DNA from: Roseococcus sp.
GTDB lineage: Bacteria; Pseudomonadota; Alphaproteobacteria; Acetobacterales; Acetobacteraceae
Length of the DNA: 32,179 nt
Assembly (NCBI GenBank): GCA_026414745.1
Contig: JAOAIK010000053.1
Span: 1-32,179 of the forward strand
Reading direction: 5' to 3'
The notes under the pieces were generated by a model, which was given only the letters and a program-made list of their open reading frames with translations, did not search any database and was not told the origin of the DNA. Positions within the stretch are counted from its first letter, which is position 1; the number at the start of each line of letters is the position of its first letter. Shown here in pieces: positions 7,533-13,541 of the stretch. The position numbers and the translations under genes were made by a program.

Positions 7533-8298
7533 GATTCGCCCACAGGGCGGGGTTGGCCAGCAGCTCGGCGCAGCGCTGCGCCACCGCGGCGAGGATCGCC
7601 TCGCCCTTGGCCGGGCTCGCGGCGCGCGCATCCCCGATCACGCCCGAGGCGCTGAGCTCGCGGAAGCTGCGGCGCATCAGCAGCCCGGGCGGCTGGCCGG
7701 GCAGGCGCGTCGAGGCCGGGCCATGCGCCTCCGCCAGGCGCTCGGGCCGCACCCCCTCGGGCATCAGGTGCCACACCATCGAGGTCTCCGCCTCGCAGGC
7801 GTGCATCAGCCCCGCCTGGCGCTCGAGCAGCGGCGCGATCGCCTCCGGAACCATGTGCCAGTAGGTGCCGCCCGCCACCCGGATGCCGAGGGCGACCGAG
7901 AGCTCGGTGGCCGCGACGCCGATCGCCTCGGCATTGCCGCCATGGCCGTTGAGCAGCATCACGCGGCGGAAGCCGTGCCGGGCGGCGCTGCCCACCACGC
8001 CGCGCAGCACCGCCTGGAAGCAGGCGTTGTCGAGGGTGACGGTGCCGCCGAAGGCCATGTGGTGCTCGGCGAGCCCGGTCCAGACCACGGGGCTGACCAG
8101 CGCCCGCTCGCCCATGGCCGCGAGGCGGCGCGCCGTTTCCAGCGCCACCGCACCGGCGAGCAGCATGTCGGTGCCGGTGCACAGATGCGGCCCGTGCTGC
8201 TCCAGCGAGGCGACGGGCACGATGAGCAGCGCATCGGCGGCGGCTTCGGCCTGCACCTCGGCGGCGGTCAGGCGCATCCATTCGAGGCTGCGGGTCAT
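7525..8298 (-). CDS. Creatininase-family amidohydrolase
   Basis: A 257-residue metal-dependent amidohydrolase of the creatininase family. The binuclear-metal motif SLEQHGPHL (31-39) supplies E33 and H35. D44 follows, then EHHMAFGGTVTL (79-90), NGHGGN (117-122, H119) and HACEAETS (167-174), equivalent to the HAGxxETS motif. Members act on creatinine, formamides or peptide-like amides; the substrate here is unknown. ATG 8298 has a GGGAGAG ribosome site eight bases upstream and was preferred over a longer frame. It is downstream of the photolyase gene (60-base gap with a hairpin), so it may be co-transcribed or read separately. Confidence 0.85.
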   Translation of the reverse strand: MTRSLEWMRLTAAEVQAEAAADALLIVPVASLEQHGPHLCTGTDMLLAGAVALETARRLAAMGERALVSPVVWTGLAEHHMAFGGTVTLDNACFQAVLRGVVGSAARHGFRRVMLLNGHGGNAEAIGVAATELSVALGIRVAGGTYWHMVPEAIAPLLERQAGLMHACEAETSMVWHLMPEGVRPERLAEAHGPASTRLPGQPPGLLMRRSFRELSASGVIGDARAASPAKGEAILAAVAQRCAELLANPALWANPA

Positions 8299-8331
8299 GC
8301 GGCGGCTCTCCCTGGCGTGGCGCTCCAGCAA

Positions 8332-8351
8332 GGCGCGCTTCGGCGCGCGCC
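8332..8351 (-). terminator. Hairpin between photolyase and creatininase genes
   Basis: On the minus strand GGCGCGC (from 8351 down) pairs with GCGCGCC (ending at 8332) across a six-base loop, giving a 7-bp all-GC stem just after the photolyase stop. TTGC follows instead of a T-tract, so it could be an attenuator, an RNA-stability element or a weak terminator. Confidence 0.4.
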
Positions 8352-8358
8352 GCAAGCC

Positions 8359-9909
8359 TCAGCCGGGCGCCTCGGCGGGCAGCGGCGCGTGGCGGTCGAG
8401 GAAGGCGCGCGCCTCGGCCCGCATGGCCGCGAGCTTCGCGGGGTCCATCTTCCGCAGGGCGGCGAGCGGCATGGCCATGCGCGGGTTGGCCGCGAAGCGC
8501 GCGGCGTGGCGGGCGATGAAGTCCCAGTAGAGGAAGTTGAAGGGGCAGGCGCCCTCGCCCGTGCCGCGCTTCACGTCGAAGCGGCAGCGCGCGCAATGGT
8601 CGCTCATCCGCGCGATGTAGGCGCCCGAGGCGGCATAGGGCTTGGAGGCCATGATCCCGCCATCGGCATGCAGCGCCATGCCATGGGTGTTGGGCAGCTC
8701 CACCCACTCGAAGGCGTCGGCATAGACGCGCAGATACCAGTCGTTCACCGCATCCGGATGGATGCCGGCCAGAAGGGCGAAGTTGCCCGTCACCATCAGG
8801 CGCTGGATGTGGTGGGCATAGGCCAGATCGCGCGTCTGGCGCACCACGGCGTCGAGGCAGCGCATCCCGCTCTCGCCCGTCCAGTAGAAATCGGGCAGGG
8901 CGCGCCGCGCCTCCAGCGCGTTGAGGTCGCGGTAGGCGGGCATCTTGAGCCAGTAGAGGCCGCGGACATATTCGCGCCAGCCGAGGATCTGGCGGATGAA
9001 GCCCTCGACGGCATTGAGCGGCGCCTGGCCTGAACGCCAGGCGGCCTCGGCGGCGTCGCAGGCCTCGCGCGGCAGCAGCAGGCCGAGATTGAGGCTGGTC
9101 GAGAGAAGCGAGTGGAACAGCGTCGCTTGGCCCTCGGCCATGGCGTCCTGGTGGTCGCCGAAGCGCGGCAGGCGCTCGGCGATGAAGGCGGCGAGCGCGG
9201 CGCGCGCCTCCTTCGCGGTCACGGGCCAGTTGAATCCGTCGAGGGTGCCGAAGTGGCGGGCGAAGCGGCGGGCCACCAGCGCCATCGCCTCGCGCGTGAT
9301 CTCATCGGGGGGAAAGCGCGGGGCGGGCGGCGGCGCGAGGCCGGGGGGCAGGGGCTTGCGGTTCTCGGCGTCGAAGTTCCAGGCGCCGCCCGCGGGCTCG
9401 GCCCCTTCCATGAGATAGCCGGTGGCGCGGCGCATCTCGCGGTAGAAGAACTCCATCCGGAGCTGCTTCCTGCCAGCCGCCCAGGTGCGGAAGAAGCCGA
9501 GCGTCGCGAGGAAGCGGCTGTCCTCGCGGATCTCGACCGGGACGCCGAGCGACGCCTCCCAGCCCAGCATGTCCTGCAGCACGCGCCATTCGCCCGGATG
9601 GGTGCAGACGATGCGCCCCGGGCGATGGCGGGCGACGGCGCGCGCCACCTCGCCCGCGAAGCTCTGGGTGTTGTCGGGATCCTCGAGGCGGATGTGCTCC
9701 ACCCGCACGCCGCGCGCCGCCAGCGCGCGCGAGAAATGCCGCATGGCGGAGAGGATGAGGGCGATCTTCTGCGGATGATGGAGGGCATAGGTGCACTCGG
9801 CCTCCACCTCCATCAGCAGCACCACGTCGCGCGCCGGGTCGAGATCCTCGAGCGCGGAGAGGCGGCGCGAGAGCTGGTCGCCCAGCACGAGGCGAAGGGC
9901 GGCGACCAT
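8359..9909 (-). CDS. Fe-S cluster (6-4)-type photolyase/cryptochrome (PhrB/CryB family)
   Basis: A 516-residue cryptochrome/photolyase of the prokaryotic Fe-S group. The N-terminal domain starts with LRLVLGDQLS, the family opening. The C-terminal FAD domain includes GFIRQILGWREYVRG (303-317), AHHIQRLMVTGNFALL (365-380), EWVELPNTHGMALHADGG (401-418) and KPYAASGAYI (423-432). Four cysteines, C351, C439, C442 and C455, match in spacing the [4Fe-4S] ligands of Agrobacterium PhrB, and SDHCARC...ACPFNFLYWDF is the C-terminal signature. It should repair (6-4) photoproducts with light, or act as a light sensor as Rhodobacter CryB does. It starts five bases after the upstream DUF6134-like gene ends, so the two form one transcript. 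Confidence 0.93.
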   Translation of the reverse strand: MVAALRLVLGDQLSRRLSALEDLDPARDVVLLMEVEAECTYALHHPQKIALILSAMRHFSRALAARGVRVEHIRLEDPDNTQSFAGEVARAVARHRPGRIVCTHPGEWRVLQDMLGWEASLGVPVEIREDSRFLATLGFFRTWAAGRKQLRMEFFYREMRRATGYLMEGAEPAGGAWNFDAENRKPLPPGLAPPPAPRFPPDEITREAMALVARRFARHFGTLDGFNWPVTAKEARAALAAFIAERLPRFGDHQDAMAEGQATLFHSLLSTSLNLGLLLPREACDAAEAAWRSGQAPLNAVEGFIRQILGWREYVRGLYWLKMPAYRDLNALEARRALPDFYWTGESGMRCLDAVVRQTRDLAYAHHIQRLMVTGNFALLAGIHPDAVNDWYLRVYADAFEWVELPNTHGMALHADGGIMASKPYAASGAYIARMSDHCARCRFDVKRGTGEGACPFNFLYWDFIARHAARFAANPRMAMPLAALRKMDPAKLAAMRAEARAFLDRHAPLPAEAPG

Positions 9910-9914
9910 GCGCC

Positions 9915-10541
9915 TCAGGCCGGCTCGTAGCTGACGGTGCTGCCGTCGTCGCCCTTCACGGCATAGCCCACCCAGCGCCCGGCGGCGTCATAGTCCAGCA
10001 CCGCCTCGATCTCGCCCGCGGTGCGCCAGCGCAGCCCCCCGCCCGGCCGCGCCTCCCGCGTCCAGGAGAGCTGCATGGGCCGGCCCGTGCTGGTGCCGAA
10101 AATCGGCACGGCGCCGCCGAAGCGCTGCGGCTCCCACCAGGAGAGGGGGGCGGCCTCGGGCGGCAGGCGCAGCTCGCCCTCCGGGCCGCGCACGCACACC
10201 CCGCCCGGGATCGCCTCCGCGCTCACCTCCACCACGCGCCCGTTGCGGTTCAGCCGCGAGACGACCGAGAGGAAGCGCCCGGCCTCCGTCACCTCCGTGT
10301 AGCGATGCTCGTAGCGATAGACGACGACGCCGAGCACGCGCGGGGCGACGCTGACCTCCGAGACCGCGCTCAGCCGCGCGCCCTGGCGGGTGAAGGTCAC
10401 GTCATGGGTGCCGATGGGCCGGCCCTCGCGCATCACGCGCCAGCGATAGTCGCGCGGGCGCTCGGCGCGGGCGAGGGAGGGCGCGGCGGCGGCGAGCGCG
10501 AGCAGCGCCCGGCGCGGCGGCGGGAGGGAGAAGGAAGCCAT
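9915..10541 (-). CDS. DUF6134-like exported protein
   Basis: A 208-residue protein with a signal-like N-terminus. Two arginines (PPPRRALLALAAAAPSLARA) precede a hydrophobic run and an ARA cleavage-like end, so Tat or Sec export is possible. The mature part is predicted to be beta-rich and contains YRWRVMREGRPIGTHDVTF, then VYRYEHRYTEV and SWWEPQRFGG, features I associate with DUF6134 proteins of unknown function. A periplasmic place is inferred. ATG 10541 follows a GGGAGGGAGAAGGA purine stretch that serves as a ribosome site. It is the first gene of the run with the photolyase. A role tied to light or membrane stress is only a guess from that link. Confidence 0.72.
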   Translation of the reverse strand: MASFSLPPPRRALLALAAAAPSLARAERPRDYRWRVMREGRPIGTHDVTFTRQGARLSAVSEVSVAPRVLGVVVYRYEHRYTEVTEAGRFLSVVSRLNRNGRVVEVSAEAIPGGVCVRGPEGELRLPPEAAPLSWWEPQRFGGAVPIFGTSTGRPMQLSWTREARPGGGLRWRTAGEIEAVLDYDAAGRWVGYAVKGDDGSTVSYEPA

Positions 10542-10652
10542 GGCCCCTGGTCTGGCGACGCCAGGCCGCGCGTCAAGGGCGCGCTGGGCCCCCGGCGCGC
10601 TGCGCCCGGGGGTAGGAAGCGGGGCGCGCGCCGTGGCATGATCGGGCCCGCG

Positions 10653-11192
10653 ATGCGCCAGCTTCTGCTGCTCCGCCACGCCAAGTCCTCCTGGGACGAT
10701 GCGCGGCTCACCGACCACGCCCGGCCGCTGAACGCGCGCGGGCGGCGGGCGGCCGACGCCATGGCGGCGGAGATGCGCGAACTCGGCCTCGCACCCGATG
10801 TGGTGCTCGTCTCCTCCGCCCGGCGCACGCTGCAGACGCTGGAGGCGCTGCAGCCGCTGGAGGGCAGCCCCATCATCGAGGTGATGGACGAGCTCTACCT
10901 CGCCCCCTGGCCGGTGCTGCTGGCGGCGCTGCGGCGCGTGCCCGAGACGGCGCGCTCGGTGCTGCTGATCGGCCACAACCCGGGGCTGCACGATCTCGGC
11001 CTGGCGCTCATGGGCCCGGCGGGGGCGGCCAGCGGCAGCGCGGCGGCGCAGCGCCTCGCGGAGGGCTATCCCACCGGCGCGCTGGCAGAGTTCGCCATCG
11101 CCTCGCGCTGGCAGGATCTGGCCGAGGGCGGCGGGCGCCTCGTGCGTTTCCTCGCCCCGAGGGACCTGCCCGAAGTCGCCGCCGGGGCATGA
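10653..11192 (+). CDS. SixA-like histidine phosphatase
   Basis: A 179-residue histidine-phosphatase protein of the short SixA type. The catalytic RH motif is at the N-terminus (LLLLRHAKSSW, R8 and H9). SSARRTLQT (54-62) carries the second arginine and LIGHNPGLHDL (105-115) the second histidine H108, so the active site looks complete. In E. coli SixA removes phosphate from phosphohistidine proteins; many relatives have other substrates. ATG 10653 fits the family start; ATG 10638 would add five residues, and neither has a clear ribosome site. Its stop overlaps the CHAD gene as ATGA, pointing to joint function, possibly in phosphate or polyphosphate metabolism (inference). Confidence 0.85.
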   Translation: MRQLLLLRHAKSSWDDARLTDHARPLNARGRRAADAMAAEMRELGLAPDVVLVSSARRTLQTLEALQPLEGSPIIEVMDELYLAPWPVLLAALRRVPETARSVLLIGHNPGLHDLGLALMGPAGAASGSAAAQRLAEGYPTGALAEFAIASRWQDLAEGGGRLVRFLAPRDLPEVAAGA

Positions 11193-12559
11193 TCCGGCTG
11201 GAGCTTGCCTGTCCTGGGCGTCGGCCCCGCCACCCGAGCCTGGCCGAGGCGCCCGCCTGGCGGCGCGAGACGCGGGTCTGGCTGCGCGACCCCGAGGGCG
11301 GGCTGTGGGAGCGGCAGGGCAGGCACGCCCGGCGGATCGAGCCCATCCCGCCCCCGGACTGGCCCGCCCTGCCCGGCGCCCTGCCCTGGGAGGAGCCCGG
11401 CCCACCCCCGCCCGAGGCGGTGGAGATCGCCCGCTTCCGCGGCCGGCGCGCGCGGCTCGCGCCGGGGCTCGACTGGATCGAGGGTCGGATCACGACGCCC
11501 CAGGGTGCGGCCCAGCGCAGCACCCGGCTGCTCGCCGAGGGCGAGGCGGCGGGGCTGCTCGGCCTCTGCGCCGAGCTGGCGCGGAGCCTGCCGCTGCTGC
11601 CCGCCCGTGTCAGCCTGGCCGAGGAGGCGCTGGCGCTGGCCGAGGGGCGGGCGCCGCGCCCGCGCCGGTCGGGCCCGCCCTCGCTCGCGGGCGCGCAGAC
11701 GCTGGAGGCGGCGCTGCGCGCCGCGCTCGGCCATCTGCTCGAGGTGCTGCTCGCCGAGGCCGCGCTCTGCCGGCCCGAGGCCGGGCCGCGCGGGGTGCAC
11801 CAGAGCCGGGTGGCGCTGCGCCGCCTGCGCTCGCTGCTGCGCATCTTCCGCCCCGCGGTGGACGGGCCCGACTGGCGCGCCTTCGACACGGCGCTGAAGG
11901 AGCTGGCCACGACCCTCGGCGCGGCGCGGGACTGGGACGTGTTCCTGGAGGGGATCGCCGCCGGCGCCCTCGAGGCCCTGGGCGGCGATGCACGACTGCG
12001 GCGGCTGATCCGCGCCGCCGGGCGGGAGCGCGCCGCCGCCTATGCCGCGGTGGCGGCGATGCTGGAGGGGCCCGCGTTCCGCCATGCGCTCTGGCTCGGC
12101 CTCGCGCTGCTGCTGCTGCGTCCCGCGGACGCGCCCGACCAGCCGCTCGCCCCCTTCGCCGCCGAGGTGCTGCGCCGGCGCTGGAAGCGGCTGAAGAAGG
12201 CGGGCGCACGGATGGAGGCGCTGGGTCCCGAGGCGCTGCACGAGATGCGCCTCGACGCCAAGCGGCTGCGCTACGCGGCCGAGCCCTTCGCCGCGCTCTG
12301 GCCGGGCAAGGCGGCGCGGCGCTTCAACCGCCGGCTCGCGGCGCTGCAGGAGGCGCTGGGGCTGGCCAATGACGCGGCGGTGGCGCGCGGTCTCGCCGCG
12401 CGGCTCGCGGGGCGCGGGGCGGGGGAGTTCGCCATCGGCGCCGTGACCGGATTTGCCGCCGGCCGGGCCGAGGGCAGCCGGCTGGCCGCCATCGCCGCCT
12501 GGGAGGAGCTGCGCCGCAGCCCCCGCTTCTGGAAGGCGGACGAGGCGAAGGCGGCCTGA
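11189..12559 (+). CDS. CHAD domain protein with a degenerate CYTH-like N-terminal half
   Basis: A 456-residue protein. Residues about 172-440 form a CHAD domain, an alpha-helical, histidine-containing polyphosphate-binding module. The two conserved repeats GVHQSRVALRRLRSLLRIF (H204) and ALHEMRLDAKRLRYAAE (H351) carry the expected His and Arg/Lys residues. Residues 1-155 align in order with the CYTH triphosphatase domain, including the AGLLGLCAELARSLPLLP and AEEALALAEG segments that normally close it. The catalytic ExExK strand and the later acidic strand are missing (RLELAC and STRLLAEG stand there). I infer that it binds polyphosphate but does not hydrolyse triphosphates. The start overlaps the SixA-like stop as ATGA. 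Confidence 0.82.
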   Translation: MIRLELACPGRRPRHPSLAEAPAWRRETRVWLRDPEGGLWERQGRHARRIEPIPPPDWPALPGALPWEEPGPPPPEAVEIARFRGRRARLAPGLDWIEGRITTPQGAAQRSTRLLAEGEAAGLLGLCAELARSLPLLPARVSLAEEALALAEGRAPRPRRSGPPSLAGAQTLEAALRAALGHLLEVLLAEAALCRPEAGPRGVHQSRVALRRLRSLLRIFRPAVDGPDWRAFDTALKELATTLGAARDWDVFLEGIAAGALEALGGDARLRRLIRAAGRERAAAYAAVAAMLEGPAFRHALWLGLALLLLRPADAPDQPLAPFAAEVLRRRWKRLKKAGARMEALGPEALHEMRLDAKRLRYAAEPFAALWPGKAARRFNRRLAALQEALGLANDAAVARGLAARLAGRGAGEFAIGAVTGFAAGRAEGSRLAAIAAWEELRRSPRFWKADEAKAA

Positions 12560-12570
12560 ATCACGTGCTC

Positions 12571-12590
12571 CGTAATACAGCGTAACACGG
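12571..12590 (+). repeat. Imperfect 10-bp tandem repeat upstream of the thermonuclease gene
   Basis: CGTAATACAG is followed at once by CGTAACACGG, 8 of 10 bases identical. It sits in the only AT-richer patch of the 70-base gap between the CHAD and thermonuclease genes. It could be an operator for the nuclease gene; no known regulator consensus was matched. Confidence 0.4.
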
Positions 12591-12629
12591 GGTTGCCAGC
12601 GCCCCGGAGGACGGGTTAACGAACCGCTC

Positions 12630-13193
12630 ATGCGCCGACGCCGCCTCTTTCGTTCCGCGCCCGCCCCCCGCCGCTGGGGGCGCACGGCCGTGGTGGGCGC
12701 CACCGCCGGTGCGGGGGCGCTGGTGATCGCGCTCGGCCTGCCCTCGGAGCTGATGGGCTCCGCCCCGCGCCACCAGGAATGGCGCGCCGCTGCGGCCGAG
12801 CTGCGCGTGGTGGACGGCGACACGCTGCGCCTGGGCGACCGCACCCTGCGCCTGCACGGCGTGGACGCGCCGGAGCGCGGGCAGCACTGCACCGACCGCC
12901 AAGGCCGCCTCTATGACTGCGGCACCGCCGCCGCCGCTGCGCTGGCCCGGCTGGTGGCGGAACGCGGGGTCGAGTGCCGCCTGCAGGGGCGCGACCGCTT
13001 CGGCCGGGCGCTGGGCGTCTGTCGTTCGGGAGAGGTGGAGCTGAATCGGGCCCTGGTGGCCGCGGGCTGGGCGCTCGCCGACGGCTCCGGCCATCCCGGA
13101 CTCGCCGCCGCCGAGGCCGAGGCCCGGCAGGCCCAGCGCGGTCTCTGGACCGGTGGATTCGAGCCCCCGGCCCATTGGCGCGACGGGCGCTAA
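12630..13193 (+). CDS. Thermonuclease (SNase-like) family protein, membrane-anchored
   Basis: A 187-residue staphylococcal-nuclease-like protein. An arginine-rich start is followed by one hydrophobic segment (about 17-41), giving an anchor or uncleaved signal. The OB-fold nuclease domain then opens with LRVVDGDTLRL (58-68). RLHGVDAPE (74-82) gives the catalytic Arg and Glu equivalents R74 and E82, and RDRFGRALGVC (121-131) gives R126. LNRALVAAGWAL and AEARQAQRGLW are the usual C-terminal helices. All catalytic positions look intact, so it is probably an active, calcium-dependent envelope nuclease. A GGAGGA at 12606-12611 is too far upstream to be a normal ribosome site; a GTG near 12690 is a possible later start. 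Confidence 0.87.
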   Translation: MRRRRLFRSAPAPRRWGRTAVVGATAGAGALVIALGLPSELMGSAPRHQEWRAAAAELRVVDGDTLRLGDRTLRLHGVDAPERGQHCTDRQGRLYDCGTAAAAALARLVAERGVECRLQGRDRFGRALGVCRSGEVELNRALVAAGWALADGSGHPGLAAAEAEARQAQRGLWTGGFEPPAHWRDGR

Positions 13194-13301
13194 GCGAGCC
13201 GCCTCCTCCGCCTGTCCTCTCGCCTTTTCTCGGTTTTCCCGGCGCCGCCCGGGCGGGCGGCCCCGCTTGTGGATTGCGGGGATCATGGGGAGGACGCGCC
13301 C

Positions 13302-13484
13302 ATGGCCCTCGCGCGGCGGGATTGTGGCTGGCATGTCACAGCGGGCGCTTGTCTCGACGCGGCGCGGACGCATCTGCGCATGGGGCGAAGACGCCCCGCG
13401 CGGTGGATTTCCGCGGCGTGCCTCGAGTCGCCCGACCACTTCATCTGGTGGAACGGGCTGAGTGTGACCGCTAGATGTGGTTGA
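13302..13484 (+). CDS. Candidate small ORF, 60 residues, Trp- and Cys-rich, upstream of nrdA
   Basis: ATG 13302 is preceded by a strong ribosome site, GGGGAGGA at 13287-13294, seven bases away. The predicted protein has five cysteines and four tryptophans. It contains ARRDCGWHV near the start, a basic centre (HLRMGRRRPARW) and ESPDHFIWWNGLSV near the end. No signal peptide, membrane segment or known domain is seen. Third-position GC is clearly lower than in the flanking genes, which argues against long-standing coding use. The good ribosome site and its place before nrdA argue for it. It could be a leader peptide, a small protein, or chance; no function is proposed. Confidence 0.33.
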   Translation: MALARRDCGWHVTAGACLDAARTHLRMGRRRPARWISAACLESPDHFIWWNGLSVTARCG

Positions 13485-13506
13485 AGGGCGACGGGGCCTG
13501 GGGCAT

Positions 13507-13541
13507 GATCCCCGGCCGGGGGATCGGAGGGGGATCGGATC
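13507..13541 (+). promoter_or_regulatory. 11-bp tandem repeat and alternative hairpins over the nrdA ribosome-binding site
   Basis: GGGGGATCGGA occurs twice in perfect tandem at 13518-13528 and 13529-13539, two bases before the GTG start. Upstream GATCCCC (13507-13513) can pair with GGGGATC in the first repeat (13519-13525) or with GGGGATC at 13530-13536 in the second. The second pairing would bury the GGAGGGGG ribosome site (13526-13533). This looks like a two-state translation switch, but no ligand or regulator is known. Confidence 0.5.

Larger units (their letters stand above)
13194..13541 (+). other. 348-base leader/intergenic region before nrdA
   Basis: This is the longest gap in the window. 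It holds a 12-bp palindrome CCGCCCGGGCGG (13245-13256) after a T/C-rich stretch, a possible 60-codon ORF (13302-13484), and an 11-bp tandem repeat with alternative hairpins just before the nrdA start (13507-13541). No NrdR box (ACACAATATATTGTGT-like) and no clear sigma-70 promoter is visible. GC is lower and third-position bias weaker than in neighbouring genes, as expected for mainly non-coding DNA. Confidence 0.7.

Noticed and set aside
13266..13277. DnaA-box-like TGTGGATTG upstream of nrdA
   Set aside because: It differs from TGTGGATAA at two positions and stands alone, which is expected by chance.
13194..13541. NrdR box or cobalamin riboswitch before nrdA
   Set aside because: No ACACAATATATTGTGT-like palindrome and no B12-box core could be found by eye.
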